Shown piece after piece: positions 1-6,778 of a stretch of 44,961 bases of DNA. Origin of the DNA: Bog-473 sp035534235 (GTDB lineage Bacteria > Actinomycetota > Acidimicrobiia > Acidimicrobiales > RAAP-2); assembly GCA_035534235.1 (NCBI GenBank), contig DATLSH010000022.1, forward strand, positions 1 to 44,961. The letters are read 5' to 3'. Below the pieces are notes generated by a model that was not told the origin of the DNA, did not search any database, and was given only the letters and a program-made list of their open reading frames with translations. Within the stretch, counting starts at the first letter, position 1, and every line of letters starts with the position of its first letter. The position numbers and the translations under genes were made by a program.

Positions 1-344
1 TCGATGATGTCCTCCACCACGAGCACATGGCGCCCGTCGAGCTCGGCGTCGAGATCCTTCACAATGCGCACCACGCCCGAGGTCTTGGTGGCGCTGCCGT
101 AGGAGGAGACGGCCATGAAGTCCACATCGACGGGCAACGCGATGGCTCGGCACAGGTCGCTCATGAAGAGCATGGCACCCTTCAGAACGGCGACGAGGAG
201 CGGGGGATCGCCGGTGTAGTCCGCGGTGATCTGCGCCCCCAGCTCCTTCACCCGCGCCGCCAGCCGACCGGGGTCGACCAGGACCGGCCCCACGTCCGGC
301 TCGGCCCAGTGCGGGATACCCGTGCCAGCCTCGTTGAGGATCAC
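1..344 (-). CDS. hpt: Hypoxanthine phosphoribosyltransferase, 3' part outside window
   Basis: Purine salvage enzyme that joins hypoxanthine or guanine to PRPP in the cytoplasm. The reading frame gives the HPRT signatures LLVAVLKGAMLFMSDL, then DFMAVSSYGSATKTSG, and ends at the window edge inside the PRPP-binding loop VLVVEDIID. About 114 residues are visible and the C-terminal third is off the window. The GTG start at 344-342 overlaps the tilS stop by 4 bases (GTGA), so translation is probably coupled to tilS. The order tilS-hpt (usually followed by ftsH) is widespread in Actinobacteria and Firmicutes. Identification is firm from the motifs; hypoxanthine versus guanine preference cannot be read from sequence. 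Confidence 0.93.
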   Translation of the reverse strand, partial: MILNEAGTGIPHWAEPDVGPVLVDPGRLAARVKELGAQITADYTGDPPLLVAVLKGAMLFMSDLCRAIALPVDVDFMAVSSYGSATKTSGVVRIVKDLDAELDGRHVLVVEDII

Positions 345-1258
345 CGGCCGACACTATCTGAGCGCGGCTCGTCGACGGTCAGCCTTCCCCCCGAGCGTCG
401 CACCCGCCGGCCCCTCGAGATCTCGGTCGCCACCGCCAGCCCGTCGGCCACCGCCAGCACCCGCTCCACCTCGGCCAGCGACGGCGGGTACTCCTGCGCA
501 TCGGGGTCCCGGGCCCGGAGCCAGTGCCGGACCGCACGCCGGGCCAGTGGTCGTGGCAGCCCCGCCACCAGCCGGGCGTCCCGGGGATCGGGGGCCGACT
601 GGAGAGCCAGCGCGTCCAGCAACGCGGCCTCGTCGCGCAGCACGCCGGCCTGCCGGGCCAGCAGCGGCACCGGGTCGCGGCCCGCCATATCGGCGCACAG
701 CGGGAGCAACTCGTGGCGGACCCGGTTGCGCAGGAAGGCCGGATCGTCGTTGCTGGCGTCGTGCACCGGCATCAACTCCATGGCCGCGCACAGGGCAAGC
801 GTCTCGCAACGCCGCAATCCGAGCAGCGGGTGCCGCCACCCGGGCTCCATGCCGGCCAGCCCGTCCGAAGCCGCCCCGCGCAGCAGGTTGAGGAGGATCG
901 TCTCGGCCTGATCATCCATGGTGTGCCCGGTCGCCACCCCCTCGGGCAGGACGGCGAACCGGGCCGCCCGGGCCCGCGCCTCCAGATTGGACCCCGGCGC
1001 CACCGACACCGTCGCGCTCACGAACGCGGCACCCAGACGTCCGGCCGCCGCGGCGACCACGTCGGCTTCGGCTGCCGAGCCGGGCCGGAGCCCGTGGTCG
1101 ACATGGATGGCGGTGACCAGGCACCCGGCGGCCACCGCCAGGCCCAGCAGCGCCAGGGAGTCCGCACCACCCGAGACGGCACAGTCCAGGGCCGATCCCG
1201 GCGGCGGGAAGGTGCACCGGGGCAGCAGCTCGAGGACGAGGGGGGGGCCCTCAGCCAC
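341..1258 (-). CDS. tilS: tRNA(Ile)-lysidine synthase TilS
   Basis: ATP-dependent enzyme that converts the wobble cytidine of the CAU isoleucine tRNA to lysidine, so that AUA is read as Ile. The N-terminal PP-loop AVSGGADS is followed by AIHVDHGLRPGS and by GHTMDDQAETILLNLLRG, all typical of TilS. At about 305 residues it has the catalytic domain and a short C-terminal region, as in many actinobacterial TilS proteins. I chose the GTG at 1258, which overlaps the upstream stop by 8 bases. A GTG at 1279 would add 7 residues and overlap by 29 bases. The gene sits in a tight minus-strand run with the zincin upstream and hpt downstream. Confidence 0.92.
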   Translation of the reverse strand: MAEGPPLVLELLPRCTFPPPGSALDCAVSGGADSLALLGLAVAAGCLVTAIHVDHGLRPGSAAEADVVAAAAGRLGAAFVSATVSVAPGSNLEARARAARFAVLPEGVATGHTMDDQAETILLNLLRGAASDGLAGMEPGWRHPLLGLRRCETLALCAAMELMPVHDASNDDPAFLRNRVRHELLPLCADMAGRDPVPLLARQAGVLRDEAALLDALALQSAPDPRDARLVAGLPRPLARRAVRHWLRARDPDAQEYPPSLAEVERVLAVADGLAVATEISRGRRVRRSGGRLTVDEPRSDSVGR

Positions 1259-2351
1259 CAGCGCGGGCCACCCAGTCACCCGGGCTGCGGATCTCGACGA
1301 GAGTGGGAAGCCACTCCGGCCCCCGCCAGACCCGGGCCAGCAGCTCGGGCCCGCCGGCCGCTTCCACAGCCTCGACGAAGCGTTCGCCCTCGGCGTACTG
1401 GCGCATCTTGGCTTCCAGACCGAGCAACCGGGACATGAGCTTGGTCATCCCCCGCGCCTCGTTACGCCGCTGATGCAGCGTGCGGGAGAACTCGGCCGCC
1501 CCGGGGACCTCGGCCGCCCCGGCCCGGTCCATGGTCACGTCGCCGTGCCCTTCGAGCAGGCTCATCATCCCGGAGATCTTGGAGAGGGCCAGGCGCTGCT
1601 CGGGCGTGGCCAGCAGGCCCACCACGCCGTCCTCACGGAGCGGGTTGTGACCCGACCGCACCTCGGCGGCGACCCGCCGAAGCGTCCCGGCCAGTTGCAC
1701 CGGATCCCCCGAGAGGGGCTCCAGCAGCTCACCGAGAAGGCTGACGAAGTGGTCCCGCAGCCAGGGCACCGCCGTGAACTGCAGGCGGTGCGTCACTTCG
1801 TGCAGGGCGAGCCACAGGCGGAACTGGCTAGGAGAGAACCCGTACTGCTCCTCAATGGCCACCACGTTGGGACCGACATAGGAGACCAGGTCCTGGTCCT
1901 CAGGCGCCTCATCGGTGATCAGGAGGTCGTACTGCCCCAACACCCGGGTGGCCATGTAGGCCAGCATGAGGCCGAGCTGGGTCCCGCTCACGGCACGGCC
2001 CAGGGCCAGTGCCGGGCCGGGCACCCGGGGCGCCCGCTGCCTCTGGAAGTTCGAGAGCGCCGGGCCGACCAGGCGCTGCATGGAACGGACGTTGGCAGCC
2101 GCCCACCCGGGCCGGTCGGTCACCTTGGCCCGGGCGGCACCGTGGGCCGAATGCAGCCCGGTGGCCTCACTGACCAGGTGCTCGGCGCGCGCCGTCAACT
2201 CGTCGAACTGGGCCTGCAGGTCGGACGAACGGTACGAAGCAGGAGACGGCTTGAGGAGCAGCGCCCCCGAGGCGACCCGCCGGGCCAGTTCCCAATCGAT
2301 CATCCCGGCTCCGGCTCCGGCCCCGGTCTCCGTCGCCCCGGTCTCCGTCAT
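1251..2351 (-). CDS. Zincin-like metalloprotease family protein (DUF2342, F420-associated)
   Basis: About 366 residues with the zinc-binding helix HEVTHRLQF near the middle. The family was named as coenzyme F420 biosynthesis-associated from genome co-occurrence, and its substrate is unknown to me. After an Ala/Gly-rich N-terminus the protein is mostly helical, with typical family blocks such as GAVSGTQLGLMLAYMATRVLGQ-like text and the LLEGHGDVTMDRAG segment, which resembles the third-ligand region of zincins. The ATG at 2351 follows the rsrA stop by one base, so it belongs to the same transcript. An internal ATG at 2303 is possible. In Actinobacteria this gene normally precedes tilS-hpt, as here. 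Proteolytic activity is inferred from the motif only. Confidence 0.85.
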   Translation of the reverse strand: MTETGATETGAGAGAGMIDWELARRVASGALLLKPSPASYRSSDLQAQFDELTARAEHLVSEATGLHSAHGAARAKVTDRPGWAAANVRSMQRLVGPALSNFQRQRAPRVPGPALALGRAVSGTQLGLMLAYMATRVLGQYDLLITDEAPEDQDLVSYVGPNVVAIEEQYGFSPSQFRLWLALHEVTHRLQFTAVPWLRDHFVSLLGELLEPLSGDPVQLAGTLRRVAAEVRSGHNPLREDGVVGLLATPEQRLALSKISGMMSLLEGHGDVTMDRAGAAEVPGAAEFSRTLHQRRNEARGMTKLMSRLLGLEAKMRQYAEGERFVEAVEAAGGPELLARVWRGPEWLPTLVEIRSPGDWVARAGG

Positions 2352-2352
2352 G

Positions 2353-2652
2353 TCAGTGTTCGCCGTCGTGCTGCCGGCTTTCTTCGTCTATGGCCTCGGC
2401 GATCCGTCGGATGAGGCCTTCGGGCACGTGGTCCTTGCAGCGGTTGGCGATGACCTGGCGCAGCTCGGCCTCGAAGTCGGCCGCGCCACCGCAGGGACCG
2501 CAGAAGTTGAGGTGCTCGCTGATCTGCTGACGCCGCTGCTCGGTGAGCTCGCCGTCCAGGTAGTGGTAGAGCTGGTGGACCGCCTCGTCGCAGTTCATGT
2601 TCTTGCCGAACAGCGCACTCGTGTCCTCGCTCATGCCCATTTCCTCGTTCAC
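2353..2652 (-). CDS. rsrA: Anti-sigma factor RsrA-like (zinc, thiol-redox sensor)
   Basis: A 99-residue zinc-binding anti-sigma protein. An early Cys (NMNCDEAVHQLYHYLDGEL) and the HLNFCGPC segment form the HxxxCxxC zinc site of the ZAS family. A further Cys in NRCKDHVPEGLIRRI matches the C-terminal region of Streptomyces RsrA. In that system disulphide formation expels zinc and releases SigR. The GTG at 2652 overlaps the sigR stop by 4 bases (GTGA). ATGs at 2640 and 2634 are alternatives, the last with GAGG upstream. The position directly after a SigR-like sigma gene supports the assignment. Redox control is inferred from the conserved cysteines. Confidence 0.88.
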   Translation of the reverse strand: MNEEMGMSEDTSALFGKNMNCDEAVHQLYHYLDGELTEQRRQQISEHLNFCGPCGGAADFEAELRQVIANRCKDHVPEGLIRRIAEAIDEESRQHDGEH

Positions 2653-3239
2653 TCGTTCGCCCCGGACGGTGTGCTCCCCACCAGGCCGCGTGCGGCCCCC
2701 ACATCGTGCAACGCCTTCTGGAGGGCCCTTCTTCCCCGGTGGATGCGGCTCATGACTGTGCCGATGGGCACATCGGTGATCTCGGAGATCTCCTTGTACG
2801 AGAATCCTTCGACGTCGGCCAGCAGGACGGCCATGCGGAACGCCTCGGGCAGCGCCTCCAGTGCCGCCTTCACATCCTCGTCGGTGAAGCGGTCCAGGGC
2901 CTCGTCCTCGGCACTGCGTCCCGAGTCCCCGCCCCCGGCTCCCGGACCCGAGAGGCGCTTGTAGAGGTAGAGATCCTCGACGTCCTCCACATCGATCACC
3001 TCGGGCCGGCGCTGGGCCGCCCGGTAGGAGTTGATGAACGTGTTGGTCAGGATCCGGTACAGCCACGCTCGCAGGTTGGTGCCCTCGGTGAACGAGCCGT
3101 AGGAGCGGTACGCCTTGAGGTAGGTCTCCTGGACCAGGTCCTCGGCGTCGGCCGCGTTGCGCGTCATGCGCAGCGCGGCGCTGTAGAGACCCGGCATGTG
3201 CTCCATGGCGACATCGGTGAAGCGCGCCTGGTCGGCCAT
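2649..3239 (-). CDS. sigR: ECF sigma factor SigR-like (thiol-oxidative stress)
   Basis: A 196-residue ECF sigma factor. Region 2 is seen in ALRMTRNAADAEDLVQETY and LRAWLYRILTNTFINSYR, and region 4 in ALPEAFRMAVLLADVEGFS followed by the helix-turn-helix GTVMSRIHRGRRALQ. These blocks closely match the SigR/SigH (ECF12) group. It heads a minus-strand run with its presumed anti-sigma factor. The ATG is preceded by TAGGGT six bases upstream and has no Shine-Dalgarno sequence, which fits a leaderless transcript. I looked for the GGAAT/GTT promoter that SigR uses on itself in other species and did not find a convincing copy here. Confidence 0.92.
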   Translation of the reverse strand: MADQARFTDVAMEHMPGLYSAALRMTRNAADAEDLVQETYLKAYRSYGSFTEGTNLRAWLYRILTNTFINSYRAAQRRPEVIDVEDVEDLYLYKRLSGPGAGGGDSGRSAEDEALDRFTDEDVKAALEALPEAFRMAVLLADVEGFSYKEISEITDVPIGTVMSRIHRGRRALQKALHDVGAARGLVGSTPSGANE

Positions 3240-3245
3240 GGATCA

Positions 3246-3269
3246 ACCCTACCCACCCCGGGATAGCGT
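3246..3269. promoter_or_regulatory. Back-to-back -10 elements for sigR and the P450 gene
   Basis: The sigR/P450 divergent gap is under 40 bases. On the minus strand TAGGGT (3251-3246) lies 6 bases before the sigR ATG. On the plus strand TAGCGT (3264-3269) lies 7 bases before a GTG at 3277. Each promoter's -35 region would fall in or across the other promoter, so the two may interfere. Both are read by eye from the TAnnnT pattern. Confidence 0.55.
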
Positions 3270-3276
3270 GACCGCC

Positions 3277-4494
3277 GTGACCACCGCACCGGAGTACCTG
3301 GGGATCGATCTGCTCAGCGGCGCCTTCTTCGGGCGCGAGCCCCACGACGCCTACGCCTGGATGCGGGAAAATGCCCCCGTCTACTACGACGAGGTGAACG
3401 ATCTGTGGGGCGTGGCCAGCCACGCCGCCGTCAAGCAGGCCTCGGTCGACACCGAGTCGTTCTCCAACGCGCAGGGCATCCGGCCCAAGTTGCCCCAGCT
3501 GCCCATGATGATCGACTTCGACGCACCTGAGCACGTGCGCCGCCGGCGACTCGTCTCCGAAGGGTTCACCCCCAAACGGGTCCGAGCCATGGAGGAGAAC
3601 CTGCGCCACGCCTGCGACGGCATCATCGACCGGGTCTGCGAAAGGGGCAACTGCGACTTCGTGGCCGACATCGCCGCCCCCCTGCCCATCATGGTGATCG
3701 GCGACATGCTGGGTGTAGCCCCCTCCGATCGCGACGACCTTCTCCGCTGGTCCGACGACATGCTCAAGGCGCTCGGCTCGCCCGACCCCTCCATGATGGA
3801 CGCCGCCACCATGGCCTTCATTGAGTACACCGAGTACATCAACCCGGTATTTGAGGATCGCCGGCGGCGCCACGCCAGCGACGACCTGGTGGGTGTCCTG
3901 TGCCACGCCGAGATCGATGGGGACTCGCTGGACAACGACTCGCTGGTCCACGAGACCCTCCTCATACTGGTTGGCGGCGACGAGACCACCCGCCACGTGA
4001 TCAGCGGCGGGTTCGAGGAGCTGCTGGCCCATCCCGACCAGAGGGACCGCCTGGCCGCCGACCGCGCGCTGATGCCGAGCGCCATTGAGGAGATGTTGCG
4101 CTGGGTCTCACCCATAAAGAACATGGCCCGCACCGCCACCCGCGACGTCACGCTCGAAGGGGTGTCGATCGCCGCCGGTCAGGAGCTGATCCTGTTGTAC
4201 CCCTCGGCCAACCGGGACGCCGCCGTCTTCGAGAACCCCGACGAGTTCGACATCACCCGCAGCCCCAATCCCCACCTCGCCTTCGGGTTCGGCGCCCACT
4301 TCTGCCTGGGCAACCAGCTGGCCCGATTGGAACTCCGGGTCATGATCGACCGGCTCCTGGCCCGCCTTCCCGACCTCCACCTGGCCATCGAGCGTGAGGC
4401 GCTGCCCCGTCGCCAGGCCAACTTCATTTCCGGAATTGAGGAGATGCCCATCGCCTTCACCCCCACCTCTCCCGTGGGGGCCGGACTCCCCTGA
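3277..4494 (+). CDS. Cytochrome P450, CYP142-like (steroid side-chain hydroxylase candidate)
   Basis: A soluble bacterial P450 of about 405 residues. The I-helix GGDETTR is near residues 233-239, the K-helix ExxR (E272-R275) is in AIEEMLRW, and the haem ligand is Cys343 in FGFGAHFCLGNQLARLEL. The last block, together with LPMMID and APLPIMVIGDMLGV, is very like M. tuberculosis CYP142, which oxidises the terminal carbon of the cholesterol side chain. The substrate here is inferred. The GTG at 3277 fits the TAGCGT box; a GTG at 3268 would add three residues but overlaps that box. The gene is convergent with the MaoC-type hydratase gene, with 12 bases between stops. Redox partners are not in the window. 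Confidence 0.88.
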   Translation: MTTAPEYLGIDLLSGAFFGREPHDAYAWMRENAPVYYDEVNDLWGVASHAAVKQASVDTESFSNAQGIRPKLPQLPMMIDFDAPEHVRRRRLVSEGFTPKRVRAMEENLRHACDGIIDRVCERGNCDFVADIAAPLPIMVIGDMLGVAPSDRDDLLRWSDDMLKALGSPDPSMMDAATMAFIEYTEYINPVFEDRRRRHASDDLVGVLCHAEIDGDSLDNDSLVHETLLILVGGDETTRHVISGGFEELLAHPDQRDRLAADRALMPSAIEEMLRWVSPIKNMARTATRDVTLEGVSIAAGQELILLYPSANRDAAVFENPDEFDITRSPNPHLAFGFGAHFCLGNQLARLELRVMIDRLLARLPDLHLAIEREALPRRQANFISGIEEMPIAFTPTSPVGAGLP

Positions 4495-4506
4495 CGCTGG
4501 GACGAG

Positions 4507-5388
4507 CTAGACCACCCGCAGCAGCCCGCCGTCAATGACGACCTCGCCCCGCTGGTTCTCGGTGCGGAACCGGTAGGTCCCCGGTGAGCGATCGGCCACA
4601 TCCCACACGGCGATGCTGAGGGTGTCCCCCGGCAGTGTCGGGCGAGAGAAGCGGGCCCGCATCGAACCGAAGCGGGCCGGGTCCGAACCACACACGGTGT
4701 GCAGGAGGCCCCGTCCGGTGAACCCGTAGGTGCATAGGCCGTGGAGGATCGGCCGGTCGAATCCGGCGCGCTTGGCGAAGGCGGGGTCCGAGTGCAAGGG
4801 GTTGCGATCGCCGTTCAAGCGGTAGAGGAGGGCCTGGTCGGTGCGGGTGGTGTAGCTCACCAACTCGTCGGGCTCGCGTGGGGGCAACGGCTCGGCGGCC
4901 AGGGTGCTCTCGTCGTCGCCCTCGGGGCCGCGTGGGCCGCCGAAGCCCCCCGCTTCGCGGATGAAGAGCCCGGTGCGGGTGGTGAAGGCCGGTGTACCAC
5001 CGGCGTAGGTCGATGCGCTCTCCAGGACGACCAGCGCTCCCGACCCCTTGTCGTAGATCCCGGCCACGGTGGTGGTGACGGTGACCCTCCCTTCCGCCGG
5101 CACCTCCCCGTGCAAGGCGATCATCTGCTCCCCGTGCACCAGCTTGGTGAAGTCGATGTCGCCCAGATCGGCCATGGCGCCGCCGCCCTGCCCGACGATG
5201 GTCACGAAGGTGGGCAGCACCCTCTGGGCGATGCCGGCGGAGTTCTCGGTGGTGAGATCCAGCTCGAAGCCCGTCGGGTCCAACGCTCCGGCACCCACGC
5301 CCAGTGCGTAGAGCAGGGCGTCCTTGTGATTCCACGACCGCTCTGCCGGTGCGGATTCCGTGCCTACTGCCTGGAGATTCAGTGCCAT
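4507..5388 (-). CDS. MaoC-family (R)-enoyl-CoA hydratase 2
   Basis: About 293 residues with a double hot-dog layout. The C-terminal half carries the hydratase-2 motif GDRNPLHSDP followed by AGFDRPILHGLCTYG, giving catalytic Asp194 and His199. The protein resembles peroxisomal MFE-2 hydratase domains and mycobacterial homologues in sterol-catabolism loci. It should hydrate 2-enoyl-CoA to (R)-3-hydroxyacyl-CoA. I chose ATG 5388 because GAGG lies five bases upstream. The upstream ATG 5415 sits only three bases after a likely -10 (TAACAT). Together with the CYP142-like P450 on the opposite strand, it suggests oxidation of a steroid or methyl-branched side chain. It is divergent from a MerR regulator that may control it. 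Confidence 0.87.
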   Translation of the reverse strand: MALNLQAVGTESAPAERSWNHKDALLYALGVGAGALDPTGFELDLTTENSAGIAQRVLPTFVTIVGQGGGAMADLGDIDFTKLVHGEQMIALHGEVPAEGRVTVTTTVAGIYDKGSGALVVLESASTYAGGTPAFTTRTGLFIREAGGFGGPRGPEGDDESTLAAEPLPPREPDELVSYTTRTDQALLYRLNGDRNPLHSDPAFAKRAGFDRPILHGLCTYGFTGRGLLHTVCGSDPARFGSMRARFSRPTLPGDTLSIAVWDVADRSPGTYRFRTENQRGEVVIDGGLLRVV

Positions 5389-5415
5389 GACGGCCTCATT
5401 TCTTTCTGACGTCAT

Positions 5416-5449
5416 TTCATGTTACATATATTTATGTCATACTTGTCAA
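5416..5449. promoter_or_regulatory. AT-rich divergent promoter/operator between hydratase and MerR genes
   Basis: This stretch is strikingly AT-rich against the GC-rich surroundings. On the plus strand CATACT (5438-5443) lies six bases before the MerR-gene GTG. On the minus strand there is TTGACA (5449-5444) and a downstream TAACAT (5424-5419). A small perfect dyad ACATA-N4-TATGT (5424-5437) lies between them and is a candidate operator. Binding by the neighbouring MerR protein is inference. Confidence 0.5.
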
Positions 5450-5887
5450 GTGGTCCTGACCATTGACGAGCTGGCCAGCGCGGCGGGCACCACCACCCGC
5501 ACCATCCGCTCCTTCCAGACCCGGGGTCTGATCGACCCGCCCGAACTACGGGGGCGCACGGGCCTGTACGGCACCCACCACCTCCAGCGGCTGCTGGCCG
5601 TGCTCAGGCTCCAGGAGAGTGGCTTCTCCCTGCAGTCCCTCGCCGCGCTCTTCGCGGCCCACGAGCGCGGCGACTCGCTCGAAGCCGTGCTGGGGCTGGC
5701 CGACCGGTTCGCGTCGGGGACGAGTGCCGCCGCCACTTCCGTCGTCACCGAACCCGACGCCGCCGAGCTCTACGCCTTCTCCCAACTGCAGGGCGGGGAA
5801 GGGCGCCGTCGGGCCACCCGCCGCCGGCCGCTGTTGGCCGTGGTCCCCACCACCATGTGGGAGGCGGGTCAGATGGAGGCTTCGTAG
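5450..5887 (+). CDS. MerR-family transcriptional regulator
   Basis: A 145-residue protein. The N-terminal winged helix-turn-helix LTIDELASAAGTTTRTIRS and the wing region RGLIDPPELRGRTGLYG are typical of MerR proteins, followed by a dimerisation helix (HHLQRLLAVLRLQESGFSLQ). The remaining C-terminal part is Ala/Thr-rich and has no metal-binding cysteines, so an organic or acyl-CoA effector is more likely than a metal. The GTG at 5450 follows a CATACT box by six bases, consistent with a leaderless message. It is divergent from the hydratase gene and is the obvious candidate to regulate it. pgeF follows 19 bases later but has its own -10 element. Confidence 0.85.
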   Translation: MVLTIDELASAAGTTTRTIRSFQTRGLIDPPELRGRTGLYGTHHLQRLLAVLRLQESGFSLQSLAALFAAHERGDSLEAVLGLADRFASGTSAAATSVVTEPDAAELYAFSQLQGGEGRRRATRRRPLLAVVPTTMWEAGQMEAS

Positions 5888-5906
5888 TCGGTAGCGTCAC
5901 CCACGA

Positions 5907-6713
5907 ATGAGTGAGCCCGGCGTGCCTCTCCTGCACTGGCGCCAGGCCGGCGCCGCCGGGGCCTCGGTGGCGGTGACCACCCGGCATGGCGGGGTGTCTG
6001 AGCCTCCCTACGACTCGTTGAACCTCGGGCTCCACGTGGGTGACGACCCCGGGCGCGTCCTGGTCAACCGCCGACGGGCCGCCCGCGATTTCGGCGTCTC
6101 CCTCGGCGACCTGGTCTTCGCCCAGCAGGTACACGGGAACAGCGCCACCGTGGTCGGCACCACCGAGCACGGACGCGGCACCCGGGCCGTCGGCGACGCC
6201 ATCCCCGACACCGACATCCTCGTCACCGCAACTCCGGGGACCACCCTGGTCATCCTGGTGGCCGACTGCCTTCCCCTGGCGCTGCTCGACCCTGAAGCGC
6301 GCGTGCTGGCCGCCGTCCACGCCGGCTGGCGGGGTACGGCCGCCCGGGCCGTCGCCCACGCCATGGCCGCCATGAGCCGGCTCGGAGCCACACCGCCAGC
6401 CACCATGGCCTTCCTCGGTCCGGCCGTGCACCCGAACAGCTACCCCGTGGGCGCCGAGGTGCGGCGTGCCCTTGCCAGAGCCGTCGCGCCGGCGGCGCTC
6501 CATGGCGACGTGGCGCGCCCGGACGGCGCCGACCATTGGCACGTCGACCTGGTCGCCGCCAACCGCCAGCAACTCAACGATGCCGGCATCGGCCCCGAGC
6601 GGGTCTTCGATTGCGGCCTCACCACTGCGCACGCCAGCTACTTCAGCGACCGGGCCGAGCGGCCCTGCGGGCGCTTCGCCCTCATGGCCAGACTCCTGCC
6701 TCCACCGGCGTAA
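5907..6713 (+). CDS. pgeF: PgeF/YfiH-family protein (laccase domain; muropeptide editing or purine nucleoside phosphorylase)
   Basis: A 268-residue member of the former DUF152 family. The metal-site blocks are present in order: QQVHGNSATVV, VADCLPLALLD and AVHAGWRGTAARAV, giving the His-Cys-His set. Family members have been reported as purine nucleoside phosphorylases, and E. coli PgeF removes muropeptides in which L-Ser replaces L-Ala. The setting upstream of murL-murD2 makes a peptidoglycan-precursor role attractive but unproven. TAGCGT (5892-5897) lies nine bases before the ATG, with no Shine-Dalgarno sequence, so the gene seems separately and perhaps leaderlessly transcribed. In many Actinobacteria the homologue lies by ftsZ; no ftsZ is visible here. 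Confidence 0.88.
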   Translation: MSEPGVPLLHWRQAGAAGASVAVTTRHGGVSEPPYDSLNLGLHVGDDPGRVLVNRRRAARDFGVSLGDLVFAQQVHGNSATVVGTTEHGRGTRAVGDAIPDTDILVTATPGTTLVILVADCLPLALLDPEARVLAAVHAGWRGTAARAVAHAMAAMSRLGATPPATMAFLGPAVHPNSYPVGAEVRRALARAVAPAALHGDVARPDGADHWHVDLVAANRQQLNDAGIGPERVFDCGLTTAHASYFSDRAERPCGRFALMARLLPPPA

Positions 6714-6778
6714 CGGTTCGACCAAGGGGGCCGTAGCATGTGAGGGCTGCTTTCCCTCCCGGCGGCCTTCCACCCCTG

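Noticed and set aside
3240..3276. Possible SigR self-regulated promoter upstream of sigR
   Set aside because: A GTTG occurs at 3247-3244, but no GGAAT-type element lies 16-19 bases upstream of it.
2353..4032. A 559-codon minus-strand frame ending at the rsrA stop
   Set aside because: Only the last ~100 codons (rsrA) make sense. The rest overlaps sigR and the P450 gene in the wrong frame.
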